Shown: positions 8,752-18,370 of the stretch, piece after piece
Layout of the letters: every line of letters starts with the position of its first letter
How positions within the stretch are numbered: position 1 is the first letter of the stretch
Origin: Bryobacterales bacterium
GTDB taxonomy: Bacteria > Acidobacteriota > Terriglobia > Bryobacterales > Bryobacteraceae
Direction of reading: 5' to 3'
Assembly: GCA_030693045.1 (NCBI GenBank)
Contig: JAUYBU010000481.1
Coordinates: forward strand, 1 to 36,602
DNA length: 36,602 nt
The notes under the pieces: model-generated
The model's database searches: none
What the model was told of the DNA's origin: nothing
Seen by the model: only the letters and a program-made list of their open reading frames with translations
Program-made: the position numbers and the translations under genes

Positions 8752-10182
8752 ATGACACCGACTCGCAGAGGTTTTCTCTCCCTGGGCGCCGGCGCGGGTT
8801 TCGCGCTTGGCGCGGCGGCCGCGGCGAGGCCGAACATCCTGCTGATCACCGCCGACGACATGAACTGGGACGCCCCCGGCTGTTTCGGCAACCGCATCCC
8901 GAACATCACGCCGAATATCGACCGGCTCGCGGCGCAGGGCATGCGCTTCGAGCACGCCCACGTCACGGTGGCCGTTTGCCAGCCCTGCCGCTCGGTGCTG
9001 ATGACCGGACGCTATCCCCACCGCAACGGCGCCGAGGGGTTCCAGCCCATCCGCGAGGACGTGCCCACGTTGCAGGAGCAGTTGCGCGGCGCGGGCTACC
9101 TGAACGGCATTTTCTCCAAGACCGAGCACCTGGCGCCGCAATCCAAGTTCTGCTGGGATTATTTCAAACCGCCGGCCGAAATGGGCTCGGGCCGCGACCC
9201 GTCGCTGTACCATCGCCACACAGCCGAATTCCTGAAACAGGCCAAGGCGGCGGGCAAGCCGTTCTTCCTGATGGCCAACTCGACCGACCCGCACCGGCCC
9301 TTTGCCGGCAGCGATCAGGAGGCCGGCCGCCAGGAGAAGAAGGGTAAGAAGGCTGACTCCCGGCAACCGGTGCGGCGAACCCTCACGCCCGCCGAAGTGC
9401 GTGTGCCCGGCTTTCTGCCCGACATTCCCGAGGTCCGCCGCGAAGTGGCCGAATACTACACGTCGGTCTACCGGTGCGACGAAACGGTGGGCCGGGTGTT
9501 GCAGGCTTTGGGGGAATCGGGTCTGGAACAGAACACGCTGGTAATGTTTTTGAGCGACAACGGCATGTCGTTCCCCTACTCGAAGACCAACTGCTACCGG
9601 GACTCGACGCGCACGCCCTGGATCGTGCGCTGGCCGGGGCGCGTCAAGCCGGGCCAGGTCGAAAACCGGCACATGATTTCAGGCATCGACTTCACGCCCA
9701 CGGTGCTGGAGGCCGGCGGGATCCGGCAAATTCCGGGCACGGACGGGCGATCGTTCGTTCCGGTGCTCGAGGGGCGCGCGCAAACCGGGCGCGAGCAGGT
9801 GGTGACGGTGTTCCACGAAACCTCCGGCCGCCAGCGTTTCGAGATGCGCTCCATCCAGACCCTCCGCTTCGGTTACCTGTTTAACGCCTGGTCCGACGGC
9901 AAACGCATTTTCCGGAACGAGTCGCAGAACGGGCGCACGTTCGCCGCCATGCGGGAGGCGGCCAAGACCGACGCCAGGATCGCCGCGCGCGTCGACTTCT
10001 TCCTTAAGCGCGTGCCGGAAGAGTTTTACGACTATCAGGCCGATCCGCACGCCCTGAACAATCTGATCGGCGACGTCCGGCACAAGCCGGAGATCGAGCG
10101 CCTGCGGCGCGAGTTGCAGCAGTGGATGAAGCGCACGGAGGACCCGCTGGCCGCCGTGTTTCAGGAGAGAATCAAGGCATGA
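8752..10182 (+). CDS. Sulfatase (formylglycine-dependent, arylsulfatase family), exported
   Basis: The 476-residue product hydrolyses sulfate esters, judging from its family signatures. Paired metal-binding aspartates lie in ITADDMNWD (32-40). The maturation motif CQPCRSVLMTGRYPHRNG has the residue converted to formylglycine at Cys76, and FLSDNG supplies the second metal pair (Asp269/Asn270). The position usually occupied by Ser in CxPSR is Cys (CQPCR), which still fits the CxPxR minimum. A Tat-like leader (TRRGFLSLGAGAGFALG) implies export. A frame start at TTG 8743 exists, but ATG 8752 places the RR motif correctly. A Lys/Glu-rich insert sits near 188-205. The stop overlaps the next start by four bases (ATGA), coupling it to the ThuA gene. 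A sulfated polysaccharide substrate is inferred. Confidence 0.92.
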   Translation: MTPTRRGFLSLGAGAGFALGAAAAARPNILLITADDMNWDAPGCFGNRIPNITPNIDRLAAQGMRFEHAHVTVAVCQPCRSVLMTGRYPHRNGAEGFQPIREDVPTLQEQLRGAGYLNGIFSKTEHLAPQSKFCWDYFKPPAEMGSGRDPSLYHRHTAEFLKQAKAAGKPFFLMANSTDPHRPFAGSDQEAGRQEKKGKKADSRQPVRRTLTPAEVRVPGFLPDIPEVRREVAEYYTSVYRCDETVGRVLQALGESGLEQNTLVMFLSDNGMSFPYSKTNCYRDSTRTPWIVRWPGRVKPGQVENRHMISGIDFTPTVLEAGGIRQIPGTDGRSFVPVLEGRAQTGREQVVTVFHETSGRQRFEMRSIQTLRFGYLFNAWSDGKRIFRNESQNGRTFAAMREAAKTDARIAARVDFFLKRVPEEFYDYQADPHALNNLIGDVRHKPEIERLRRELQQWMKRTEDPLAAVFQERIKA

Positions 10183-11051
10183 CCGCGCGTTTGTTGTGTT
10201 TGCTCGCCGCTGTTGCGATCGCCGCCGCGCCCGCCGCGCCGGCGCCGCTCAAGGCCCTTATCGTCGACGGCCAGAACAACCATAGCTGGAAGACCACCAC
10301 GCCACCGCTCAAGAAGATGATCGAGGCGACCGGACTGTTCACGGTCGAGGTGGCGACCACTCCGCCCAAGGGCGGCGACATGTCGGTGTTCCGGCCGGAC
10401 TTCAAGGCCTATCGCGTCGTCGTGCTCAACTACAACGGCGACGACTGGCCCGAGGTTACGCGCGACGCTTTCGTCGACTACGTCCGCCGGGGCGGAGGCG
10501 TGGTGGTTTATCACGCCGCCGACAACGCGTTCGCCGGCTGGAAGGAGTTTAACGAAATCACCGCGCTGGGCGGCTGGGAAAACCGGAATGAATTGGCTGG
10601 TCCAATGGTGCGGTGGCGCGACGGCAAGATGGTTCTCGAAAACAAACCGGGGCGCGCCGGACATCACGGCAAACAGCAACCGTTCCAGGTGGTCGCCCGC
10701 AACCCGCAACACCCCATCCTGCGCGGTCTGCCGGAGACCTGGATGCACGTCGCCGACGAGCTGTACGACTCGATGCGCGGCCCGGCCAAGAACATCACGC
10801 TGCTGGCGACCGCATGGTCGGACCCGGCCAACGCCGGAACCGGCGAGCAGGAACCCATGCTGTTCACCGTGGCCTGGGGCAAGGGCCGCATATTCCACAC
10901 CATGCTGGGGCACGGACCCGAAGCGATTTCCTGCGCGGGCTTCCAGGCCACCTTCACGCGCGGGGCCGAGTGGGCCGCCACCGGCAAGGTCACGCAAAAG
11001 CCGCCGCCCGATTTCCCCGGCCCGAAGGAGACCCGCATTCGCCAGCCGTAG
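10179..11051 (+). CDS. ThuA-like domain protein, secreted
   Basis: The 290-residue product has a signal peptide (MTARLLCLLAAVAIAAAPAA) followed by a ThuA fold: KALIVDGQNNHSW near the start, VVVLNYNGDDWPE, then FVDYVRRGGGVVVYHAADN, the glutamine-amidotransferase-like core, and GKGRIFHTMLGHGPEA near the end. ThuA proteins are linked to trehalose or other sugar utilisation, but their reaction is poorly defined, and many acidobacterial and planctomycete copies are secreted. The ATG is embedded in the sulfatase stop (ATGA), so the two are co-translated. The context suggests both act on extracellular glycan. Confidence 0.85.
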   Translation: MTARLLCLLAAVAIAAAPAAPAPLKALIVDGQNNHSWKTTTPPLKKMIEATGLFTVEVATTPPKGGDMSVFRPDFKAYRVVVLNYNGDDWPEVTRDAFVDYVRRGGGVVVYHAADNAFAGWKEFNEITALGGWENRNELAGPMVRWRDGKMVLENKPGRAGHHGKQQPFQVVARNPQHPILRGLPETWMHVADELYDSMRGPAKNITLLATAWSDPANAGTGEQEPMLFTVAWGKGRIFHTMLGHGPEAISCAGFQATFTRGAEWAATGKVTQKPPPDFPGPKETRIRQP

Positions 11052-11147
11052 GCGGCATTAGGGTGCGCGACGGCTATTGCCGGCTGCCCGGGCCCGCCGC
11101 GAGTTGACCGCTTCCAGGAAAGCTGCTGAGATGGACTTCGGGTCCCG

Positions 11148-12512
<1,365 letters not shown>

Positions 12513-12680
12513 TCGGGCATAGGCGTTAACGCATCCTTTCCAGGCACTCTAGCGGGATCACGAGGCGCCCAGATCTCGCCGTGGATACAGTCCCAGCGGG
12601 CCATCTCGCGGGAAATGTGGTCTGCGGGCCACTTGGCCGGTTTGGCGACTTATCCGTCGCTGTAAAGCGAAGTTGAATGC

Positions 12681-13037
12681 TTGGGCGTTGCCACCTTCAA
12701 GACGTGTGATAATGAGGTTGTGTACATCGCCAGAGCGTTTGCACAGCAAGCGCAGCTCGACGAGGCTATCAACGCAGTCAGGCAAACGCTTGGCCCCGAT
12801 GTTGTGCGTCTGAGGTACACCCTTGGACAGGATTGGAGTGGGGAGTCGGCTATCTTCTTCAGAATCGTCCTTTCTGACCGAGCCAGTCGCCGAGATCAAC
12901 TCCTGAACTCCACGGACCAAATAGCAACTACGATTGTCCAGCGTCTCCAACCCCTCGAACAGTGGGGCGTCCTGCCTTATTATAACTTCCGCAGCCAGTC
13001 CGAGCAGGCAATTCTCCAAGAAGAAGCGTGGGCATGA
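12681..13037 (+). CDS. Small protein paired with a HEPN protein
   Basis: The product is about 118 residues if translated from the TTG at 12681; a GTG at 12720 would give 105. Neither has a strong ribosome site, so the start is uncertain. The central stretch, LGPDVVRLRYTLGQDWSGES, and the following IFFRIVLSD are distinctive. I recall similar proteins encoded directly before HEPN-domain genes, but I cannot name a function and see no nucleotidyltransferase GSxxxGxxxSDxD motif. The stop is three bases before the HEPN ATG. The cassette is visibly less GC-rich than its neighbours and uses more A/T-ending codons, which suggests acquisition. A toxin-antitoxin-like pairing is a hypothesis. Confidence 0.6.
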   Translation: MGVATFKTCDNEVVYIARAFAQQAQLDEAINAVRQTLGPDVVRLRYTLGQDWSGESAIFFRIVLSDRASRRDQLLNSTDQIATTIVQRLQPLEQWGVLPYYNFRSQSEQAILQEEAWA

Positions 13038-13040
13038 CCG

Positions 13041-13544
13041 ATGGCATATGCCGACGAACTGCTTGAGCTGGCTCAACATCTGGCGAACCTGGATTCCACG
13101 AACCCTCGTCAAGCTTGTCTGAGAAGGGCCGTTTCGACGGCGTACTACGCGCTGTTCCATCTACTGATATCCGAGGCTACGCTAAACTGGGGACGCCCCG
13201 AACTGCGTTCCGAGCTAGGCAGGTTATTCGAGCACGGAAGAATGAAAAATGCCTCCGTGGAAAGACGCTCCGCGCTCAACGCTTACTTCGGAAAGAACCC
13301 CCCGTCAAGCCAGGAACTGGTCGTATCCACGCACTTGCGCACTGTTGCTGACAGGTTCATCCAAGCGCAACAAAAACGCAACGACGCGGACTACGACACT
13401 GGGAAGGAGTGGACCCAGACTGATGTCCTGACTCAGATAGCTGCCGTTTCGGCGGCGTTCGAAAGCTGGAAGGCGATTCGCGACGAACCTGCCGCCCAGG
13501 CGTACCTCGTATCGCTCTTGAGTAAAAGGCCGCGTTCGGAGTGA
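13041..13544 (+). CDS. HEPN-domain-like protein
   Basis: The 167-residue all-helical product has the layout of HEPN-domain proteins of the PF05168 type: an early RRAVSTAYYALFHLL helix (28-42), a middle His-containing segment (FEHGR, 63-67) and a late KRNDADYDT (112-120), equivalent to the conserved LRxxADY end of that family. A textbook Rx4-6H RNase motif is not clear, so nuclease activity should not be assumed. HEPN proteins often act as RNases in toxin-antitoxin, abortive-infection and CRISPR systems. It is encoded three bases after its small partner, between an NtrC-type regulator and ruvA, in a stretch of lower GC. Regulation is not evident. Confidence 0.65.
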   Translation: MAYADELLELAQHLANLDSTNPRQACLRRAVSTAYYALFHLLISEATLNWGRPELRSELGRLFEHGRMKNASVERRSALNAYFGKNPPSSQELVVSTHLRTVADRFIQAQQKRNDADYDTGKEWTQTDVLTQIAAVSAAFESWKAIRDEPAAQAYLVSLLSKRPRSE

Positions 13545-13790
13545 CTTCGCTGGCGGCGCTCCACGTCAGATGGCCGTCTAAAGCCTTTCTCGTACAAGTG
13601 GAAAGCTCGGCACAACGAGAGAAGGTGAGGGTCCCATTCGTCGGAGAAGGGGGATCTCGATGCGCGCCCCGGTTCAGGCCGTCGCCAGGAATCTCGGATT
13701 CTGTTTCGTCCGCCAGTTGAGTTTGTTGTAGCGCCTATGGCCTGATCAGGTACCGTCCCCTGTTCCCGCCGTGTAGAATAGTCTTCTCGG

Positions 13791-14390
13791 ATGATTGCCT
13801 TTCTGCGTGGAACGCTGCTCGAGAAACACCCCAACCAGGCGATCGTGGACGTCGGCGGCGTGGGCTACGACGTCGCGATCCCGGTTTCAACTTTTTCCGC
13901 TCTGCCCGAGGCCGGCAAACAGGTCGAGTTGCGCGTGCACACGCACGTGCGCGAAGACGCCATGGCCCTGTTCGGCTTCGCCTCGGCGGACGAGAAAGCG
14001 CTGTTCGAGAAGTTGATCGCGGTGAGCGGCATCGGCCCGAAGCTGGCGATCACGGTTCTTTCCGGGCTGGCCACGCCGGAGCTGATCGGCGCGATCCGCA
14101 CCGGGCAGGTCAACCTGCTGATCCGCATTCCCGGCGTGGGGAAGAAGACGGCGGAACGCATGGTGCTGGAATTGCGCGACCGGCTGGAAGGGCTGGCGGG
14201 TGTGACGCCGGCCGCCGGACAACCCGCGGCGGAGACGCTCGGCGTTGTCGGTCAGGACGTGCTTTCGGCGCTGGTCAATCTGGGTTGCGGCCGCCCGGCC
14301 GCCGAGGCCGCGATTCGCAAAGCCAGGGCCGGCGGCACTCCGGACGAATTCGAACCGCTGTTCCGCCGCGCGCTCGAGCTGGTGCGGTGA
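13791..14390 (+). CDS. ruvA: Holliday junction branch migration protein RuvA
   Basis: This 199-residue protein is the normal length for RuvA, which forms tetramers on Holliday junctions and loads the RuvB motor. The OB-fold domain I (1-62) includes MIAFLRGTL and the acidic pin residues Glu55/Asp56 in VREDAMALFGF. Domain II has two helix-hairpin-helix motifs, VSGIGPKLA (78-86) and IPGVGKKTAERM (113-124). Domain III, after an Ala/Gly/Pro-rich linker, ends LFRRALELVR and would contact RuvB. Neither ruvB nor ruvC is adjacent. A TAGAAT at 13774-13779 could be a -10, which would leave almost no leader. Confidence 0.97.
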   Translation: MIAFLRGTLLEKHPNQAIVDVGGVGYDVAIPVSTFSALPEAGKQVELRVHTHVREDAMALFGFASADEKALFEKLIAVSGIGPKLAITVLSGLATPELIGAIRTGQVNLLIRIPGVGKKTAERMVLELRDRLEGLAGVTPAAGQPAAETLGVVGQDVLSALVNLGCGRPAAEAAIRKARAGGTPDEFEPLFRRALELVR

Positions 14391-14478
14391 CCACACCCTG
14401 AAATGCTGACTGCTCATGCCTTCGCCGCCTATGAAGATTTTGGCCGCGGAGTGGGGGGCGTGGGTCTTTCGAACGCGG

Positions 14479-14540
14479 GGGGACACGCCTGCGTCCCGGG
14501 TTAAGCGATGGTTTCCATAAGATTAGCCCGGAGTGTCCCC
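14479..14540 (+). repeat. Dispersed GGGGACAC...GTGTCCCC element, copy A
   Basis: This 62-base element is bounded by GGGGACAC (14479-14486) and GTGTCCCC (14533-14540), with a core containing AAGCGATGGTTTCC and ATTAGCCCGGA. The same core and ends recur at 24190-24252 and at 30021 onward. The left end can also fold on itself around CCTG, although here one arm is GCGTCCC. It lies between ruvA and a convergent phosphoesterase gene. The inverted ends suggest a REP-like or MITE-like unit. Confidence 0.75.
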
Positions 14541-14547
14541 GGGGGCT

Positions 14548-14595
14548 GGCTGCGCGGGGTGGTGGCTGCGCGGGATTCTGGCTTCGCGCGGGGGG
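14548..14595 (+). repeat. Three imperfect 16-bp tandem repeats
   Basis: Three 16-base units starting at 14548, 14564 and 14580 share GGCTGCGCGGG, the last as GGCTTCGCGCG. They bridge exactly between two copies of the GGGGACAC element, so the whole 14479-14636 block is repeat-derived. Confidence 0.6.
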
Positions 14596-14636
14596 ACACG
14601 CCTGCGTGGAGTTCCGAGGTTACGTAGCCTGTCCCC
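14592..14636 (+). repeat. Dispersed GGGGACAC element, short divergent copy B
   Basis: This 45-base element starts GGGGACACGCCTGCGT like the other copies and ends CTGTCCCC, but its middle (GGAGTTCCGAGGTTACGTAG) is unrelated to the common core. It ends four bases before the TAA of the phosphoesterase gene at 14641. It is either a second subfamily or a recombinant copy. Confidence 0.55.
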
Positions 14637-14640
14637 GAAA

Positions 14641-15381
14641 TTAAGCCCCGAGGGCCAGCCGGTCGGCCAGGTGCGCCGGCAAGCCGGCCCGCAAGATGCG
14701 CGCCTGCGCGCCCGGAATGTCGTAGCGCGTCCGGCACAGGGTGACCGCGCGCGATTCCGAATCGTAGATTGCGTAGGCCGCCCGCGGATCGCGGTCGCGC
14801 GGTTGTCCGACCGAGCCGGGGTTGATCAGGTAAGCATACCGGCGCTCGAGATCGAACCGCCGGCGCTCCCGGTCCTGGCCCACCTGGCCCAAATACCACA
14901 CCGACGGATGAGACAGCCGGAACCCGCGCTGAATGTGAGTGTGGCCGAAGAAGTACAGCGGCGCCTCCAGGTATCCGGACACTCCGGCAGCGTCGGCGTC
15001 GCTCAGCACATATTCGTCTTCGTCGAGCGGAGACCCGTGGACCAGGCTGAAGCCGTCCAGGGCCAGCGGCCCTCGCGGCAACCGCTCCAGGTACTCCAGA
15101 TTGACTTCCGACAGCACGGCCTGGGTCCAGCGCGCCGAACTTCGCGCCGCGTTGTTGAACCAATCCAGATCGTCCAGCCCGGCGCAGCCTTTGTCGTGAT
15201 TGCCGCGCACGATGCCCTGCACATTTTCGCGCGACCAGTCGATCACCCGGTTGGGGTCGGCGCCGTAGCCCACCAGGTCGCCGCAACACAGGACGCAATC
15301 GTAGGTTCCGGCGGCGTGTTCGAGCACCGCTTCGAGCGCCTGCCAGTTCGAGTGAATGTCGCTGAGGATCAGATAGCGCAC
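14641..15381 (-). CDS. Metallophosphoesterase, YfcE/calcineurin-like
   Basis: The 246-residue cytoplasmic product has the full calcineurin-type metal-binding set: SDIHSN (Asp8, His10), CGDLVGYGADP (Asp35), RGNHD (Asn61, His62), LVHGSP (His115) and FGHTHI (His147, His149). A late NPGSVGQPRDRDPRAAYAI is typical of the YfcE-like subgroup of phosphodiesterases. The substrate is unknown. It starts with GTG and overlaps the end of the upstream membrane phosphoesterase gene by 13 bases with no clear ribosome site, which implies translational coupling. It is the last gene of an outer-membrane-protein/htpX/miaA/phosphoesterase operon. Confidence 0.9.
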   Translation of the reverse strand: MRYLILSDIHSNWQALEAVLEHAAGTYDCVLCCGDLVGYGADPNRVIDWSRENVQGIVRGNHDKGCAGLDDLDWFNNAARSSARWTQAVLSEVNLEYLERLPRGPLALDGFSLVHGSPLDEDEYVLSDADAAGVSGYLEAPLYFFGHTHIQRGFRLSHPSVWYLGQVGQDRERRRFDLERRYAYLINPGSVGQPRDRDPRAAYAIYDSESRAVTLCRTRYDIPGAQARILRAGLPAHLADRLALGA

Positions 15382-16526
15382 AGGCGTATCAACGTGACTT
15401 CGGGCCGGGCTCCGATTCGCGCCGGAACTCCTACCGTACCAATTCCCCGGCTGACATACAGCGCCGCCGGACCGTCGCGAAACAAACCCTGGACGTAGGG
15501 CGTGAAGAACCGGATCAGAGTTACCGCTTCGCTGAGCACCTCCATGGTGACCTGCCCGCCGTGGGTGTGGCCGGAGATCGTCAGATCGAAACCCCGCCGC
15601 GCCGCCGCCGGGAAGGCATTCGGGTTGTGTGACAGCAGGACGTTGACGGCGCCGGGAGCGATCAGTCCGCCCGCGGGCGGCAACTGAGGTTCGCGGCCCG
15701 CCAGGTAGTCCACCCCGGCGATGTTCAGGATCGAGCCGCCGAATCGCAGCGCGCGGCTGCGGTTGCGCAGGAACTCAATGCCCAACCGGGCGCCGCGGTC
15801 CGTCGCGTGCGCTTGGGCGTTCGCAAAGATCTCGTGATTGCCGAGGCAGCCCAGGATTCCCGCCTCGGCGCGCAGGCCCGCCAGCAGGCGCAGGCAGTCG
15901 TCCAGAGGGTCGCCCTTAACCGAGATGAGATCGCCGGTCACCAGCGCCACGTGCGGCCGGGTTTGGTTCACCATCCCAACCGCTCTGGCCAGTTCCGAGT
16001 TGCTCAGAAACGGGCCCAGGTGAATGTCGGTCAATTGCGCCAATCGCAGACCGTCGAGATCTTTCGGCAGGCCTGGAATCGCGATCTCGACCTCCTTCAA
16101 CTCGAACCGCTGGCGGCTGACGGCGATGCCGAATCCAATGACCACCAGCGGAGCAGCGACCGCGGCCGCGTGCGCCACGCGAAGCAGCCGGCGCCGGCTC
16201 GGATCCATGGGCGGCAAACGCCGCAGCAGGAACACCAGGGGGAACACCCCGCAGATGAACATCGCCCAGCCGATGGCCATTCCCGTATTCCATTGCAGCC
16301 ATCTCCAGCGCGGGAACCACATCATGGCCCGGCCGGTGGTGGAGACCAGCGTGGCGCCCAGCCACAGCGCAATCAGCCCGCTCGCGCTCCAGATCGCCAG
16401 GCGGCCCAGGCGCGAGCCTCGAAACCATGCCGGCTCGGCCAGCCAGCGCGACAACTGGCCCTGCAACACCAGGACCACGAGCAGGATCGCGCCTTCGATA
16501 AGGTAGTGCAGCAGATTGGGACTCAT
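15369..16526 (-). CDS. Membrane-anchored metallophosphoesterase, YkuE/YaeI-like
   Basis: The 385-residue product has four predicted membrane helices (about 4-24, 41-62, 80-101 and 115-136), then a calcineurin-type phosphoesterase domain: QLTDIHLG (Asp167, His169), VTGDLI (Asp199), LGNHE (Asn230, His231), LSHNP (His300) and SGHTHGGQ (His320, His322). YkuE/YaeI-type enzymes act at the membrane, and related enzymes cleave UDP-diacylglucosamine in lipid A synthesis, so an envelope-lipid substrate is possible but not shown. The start is the ATG that overlaps the miaA stop (ATGA); the open frame continues much further upstream inside miaA but is a shadow there. Confidence 0.9.
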   Translation of the reverse strand: MSPNLLHYLIEGAILLVVLVLQGQLSRWLAEPAWFRGSRLGRLAIWSASGLIALWLGATLVSTTGRAMMWFPRWRWLQWNTGMAIGWAMFICGVFPLVFLLRRLPPMDPSRRRLLRVAHAAAVAAPLVVIGFGIAVSRQRFELKEVEIAIPGLPKDLDGLRLAQLTDIHLGPFLSNSELARAVGMVNQTRPHVALVTGDLISVKGDPLDDCLRLLAGLRAEAGILGCLGNHEIFANAQAHATDRGARLGIEFLRNRSRALRFGGSILNIAGVDYLAGREPQLPPAGGLIAPGAVNVLLSHNPNAFPAAARRGFDLTISGHTHGGQVTMEVLSEAVTLIRFFTPYVQGLFRDGPAALYVSRGIGTVGVPARIGARPEVTLIRLCAI

Positions 16527-17497
16527 TCCCTCTGCTTTTGATTGTAGCCGCGGCGGGCCTCCACGAACTCGCGCACCTTTTCGAGGACTTGCCTTTGAAG
16601 CGCGGGGGCGTCTCCGAAGCCCGCATACCAGAGCACTTCCTTCTCGCGGCGGAACCAGGTCCACTGGCGCTTGGCATAGCGGCGGGTGTTCTGTCTGGCG
16701 TCCGAGATTGCCTCTTCCAGGGTGCTGCGCTTCTCGATGAAATCCACGCACTGCCGGTATCCGTGGGATTCGAACGGCTTGGCGGCGGGAGTGTAGCCTA
16801 GCGCTAGAATCCGGCGGGTCTCCTCGACCAGGCCCATGTCGAACATCGCCTGGCACCGCGCGTCGAGACGAGCGAATAACTCCGCCCGGGGCGGGTCCAG
16901 CCCGATCTTGAGGATGCGAAAACCTTGCAGTGCATCCCGGCCTTGGGCATACAGCGCAGATATTGGCTGGCGCTTCAAGACCATGACTTCCACGGCGCGG
17001 ATGGTTTTCTGAACGTCGTTCGGGTGAATTGTCGCGGCGGCCACCGGATCCAGCCGGCGCAGAATACGGTGGAGCGAACCGGGGCGGCGCGCCTGACGCG
17101 CGGCCAACCGCGCGCGCAGAGAGTCGTCGCGGCCGGGGCCGGGGAACAGTCCGTCGATCAAGGCGCGGAGGTAGAACCCGGTGCCCCCGACCACCACCGG
17201 AAGACGGCCCCGCCCGGCGATCTCCTCGAGCAGCGGGCGCGCGCGCGCGGCGTATTCGCCGGCCGTGAACGGTTCCCCCGGATCGGCCACGTCGAGCATG
17301 TGGTGCGGGATGCCGCGCTGTTCGAGCCGGGAGAGCTTCGCGGTTCCGATGTCGAAGTGACGGTAGACCTGGAGCGAATCGCAGTTGACGATCTCGCCGG
17401 CGAACTCCTCTGCAATTCGCAGACCGAGTTCGCTCTTGCCCGAGCCGGTCGGCCCGACCACCGCCACAAGCGCAGAGACGGGGCTGTCCACGGGCAA
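16523..17497 (-). CDS. miaA: tRNA dimethylallyltransferase MiaA
   Basis: The 324-residue enzyme transfers a dimethylallyl group to A37 of tRNAs reading UNN codons. Visible motifs are Walker A GPTGSGKS (15-22), the catalytic NCDSLQVYR (Asp40), GTAKLS, GGTGFYLRAL (104-113) and the C-terminal ARQNTRRYAKRQWTWFR. The start is a TTG directly after the htpX TAA, with zero spacing. A GTG two codons later is an alternative, and ribosome-site support is weak for both. The gene overlaps the next one by four bases. Length is normal for the family. Confidence 0.96.
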   Translation of the reverse strand: MPVDSPVSALVAVVGPTGSGKSELGLRIAEEFAGEIVNCDSLQVYRHFDIGTAKLSRLEQRGIPHHMLDVADPGEPFTAGEYAARARPLLEEIAGRGRLPVVVGGTGFYLRALIDGLFPGPGRDDSLRARLAARQARRPGSLHRILRRLDPVAAATIHPNDVQKTIRAVEVMVLKRQPISALYAQGRDALQGFRILKIGLDPPRAELFARLDARCQAMFDMGLVEETRRILALGYTPAAKPFESHGYRQCVDFIEKRSTLEEAISDARQNTRRYAKRQWTWFRREKEVLWYAGFGDAPALQRQVLEKVREFVEARRGYNQKQRE

Positions 17498-18340
17498 TTA
17501 GCGCGACGCCTGGAGGCGCGCGATGCGGGCCTCGGTCGAAGGGTGCGTGGAAAACAGGCTCATCATCATCTGGCCGCTGAAGGGCTTCACGATGAACATG
17601 TGCGCGGTGGCCGGCGAGGCGTCCATGGGGATGCGCCGCGACCAGCCATCCAATTTCTCGAGCGCCGAAATCAGGCCGAACGGCGTTCCAGTGGAAGCCG
17701 CGGCGGTCGCGTCGGCGGAGTATTCGCGGGTGCGGGAGATGGCCATCTGGATGAGCATCGCCGCGATCGGGGCCAGGATCATCATGAACAACATTCCCAT
17801 CACCCCGCCGCGTTCATCCTCGTCGTCGCGGCGGCCGCCGAAGAAAAAGGCCATCCGCGCCAGCATGGTGATGGCCGCGGCAATGGTGGCCGCGACCGAG
17901 CTGATGAGGATGTCGCGGTTCTTCACGTGGCTCAGCTCGTGCGCGATGACACCTTCCAACTCCCGGTCGTCCAGGATTTCAAGCAGCCCGGCGGTGAAGG
18001 CCACCGAGGCGTGGGCCGGGTCGCGGCCGGTGGCAAAAGCGTTGGGAGAGTCTTCCGGAATCAGCCACAACCTGGGCGTCGGAAGACCCATGCGCTGACA
18101 GAGGCTGTTCACCAGGGGACCGACCCGCCGCCAGACGTCCCGGTTCTCGCTCTCGCTCACCGGCTGGGCCGAGTACATGGATAGCGCCAGCTTGTCGGAG
18201 AAGAAGTAACTGAAGAAATTCATGCCGACGGCCAGCGCCAGGCCGATGTACAGGCCCTGTTTGCCCGCCACGGCCTGGCCGCCAGCCAATAGCAGGCCGC
18301 TCAGCAGCCCCAACAGAAGTACTGTTTTAAGACCGTTCAT
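17498..18340 (-). CDS. htpX: HtpX-like membrane zinc metalloprotease (M48)
   Basis: The 280-residue inner-membrane protease has HELSH (134-138), the HExxH zinc site, and the third ligand Glu207 in the conserved SRTREYSAD. Hydrophobic segments lie near 5-22, 28-46, 145-167 and 182-201. HtpX takes part in quality control of membrane proteins under envelope stress. The family-typical FATGRDPAHASVAFTAGLL (102-120) and an acidic RRDDEDERGG loop are present. It starts 30 bases after the upstream outer-membrane-protein gene and abuts miaA, so the operon combines envelope maintenance with tRNA modification. Confidence 0.95.
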   Translation of the reverse strand: MNGLKTVLLLGLLSGLLLAGGQAVAGKQGLYIGLALAVGMNFFSYFFSDKLALSMYSAQPVSESENRDVWRRVGPLVNSLCQRMGLPTPRLWLIPEDSPNAFATGRDPAHASVAFTAGLLEILDDRELEGVIAHELSHVKNRDILISSVAATIAAAITMLARMAFFFGGRRDDEDERGGVMGMLFMMILAPIAAMLIQMAISRTREYSADATAAASTGTPFGLISALEKLDGWSRRIPMDASPATAHMFIVKPFSGQMMMSLFSTHPSTEARIARLQASR

Positions 18341-18370
18341 ACGTGTTCAGATCCATTGTCTCACCTTGCG

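Noticed and set aside
13433-13834. 133-residue minus-strand frame between the HEPN gene and ruvA
   Set aside because: It has no recognisable domain, overlaps both flanking genes antisense, and has no ribosome site.
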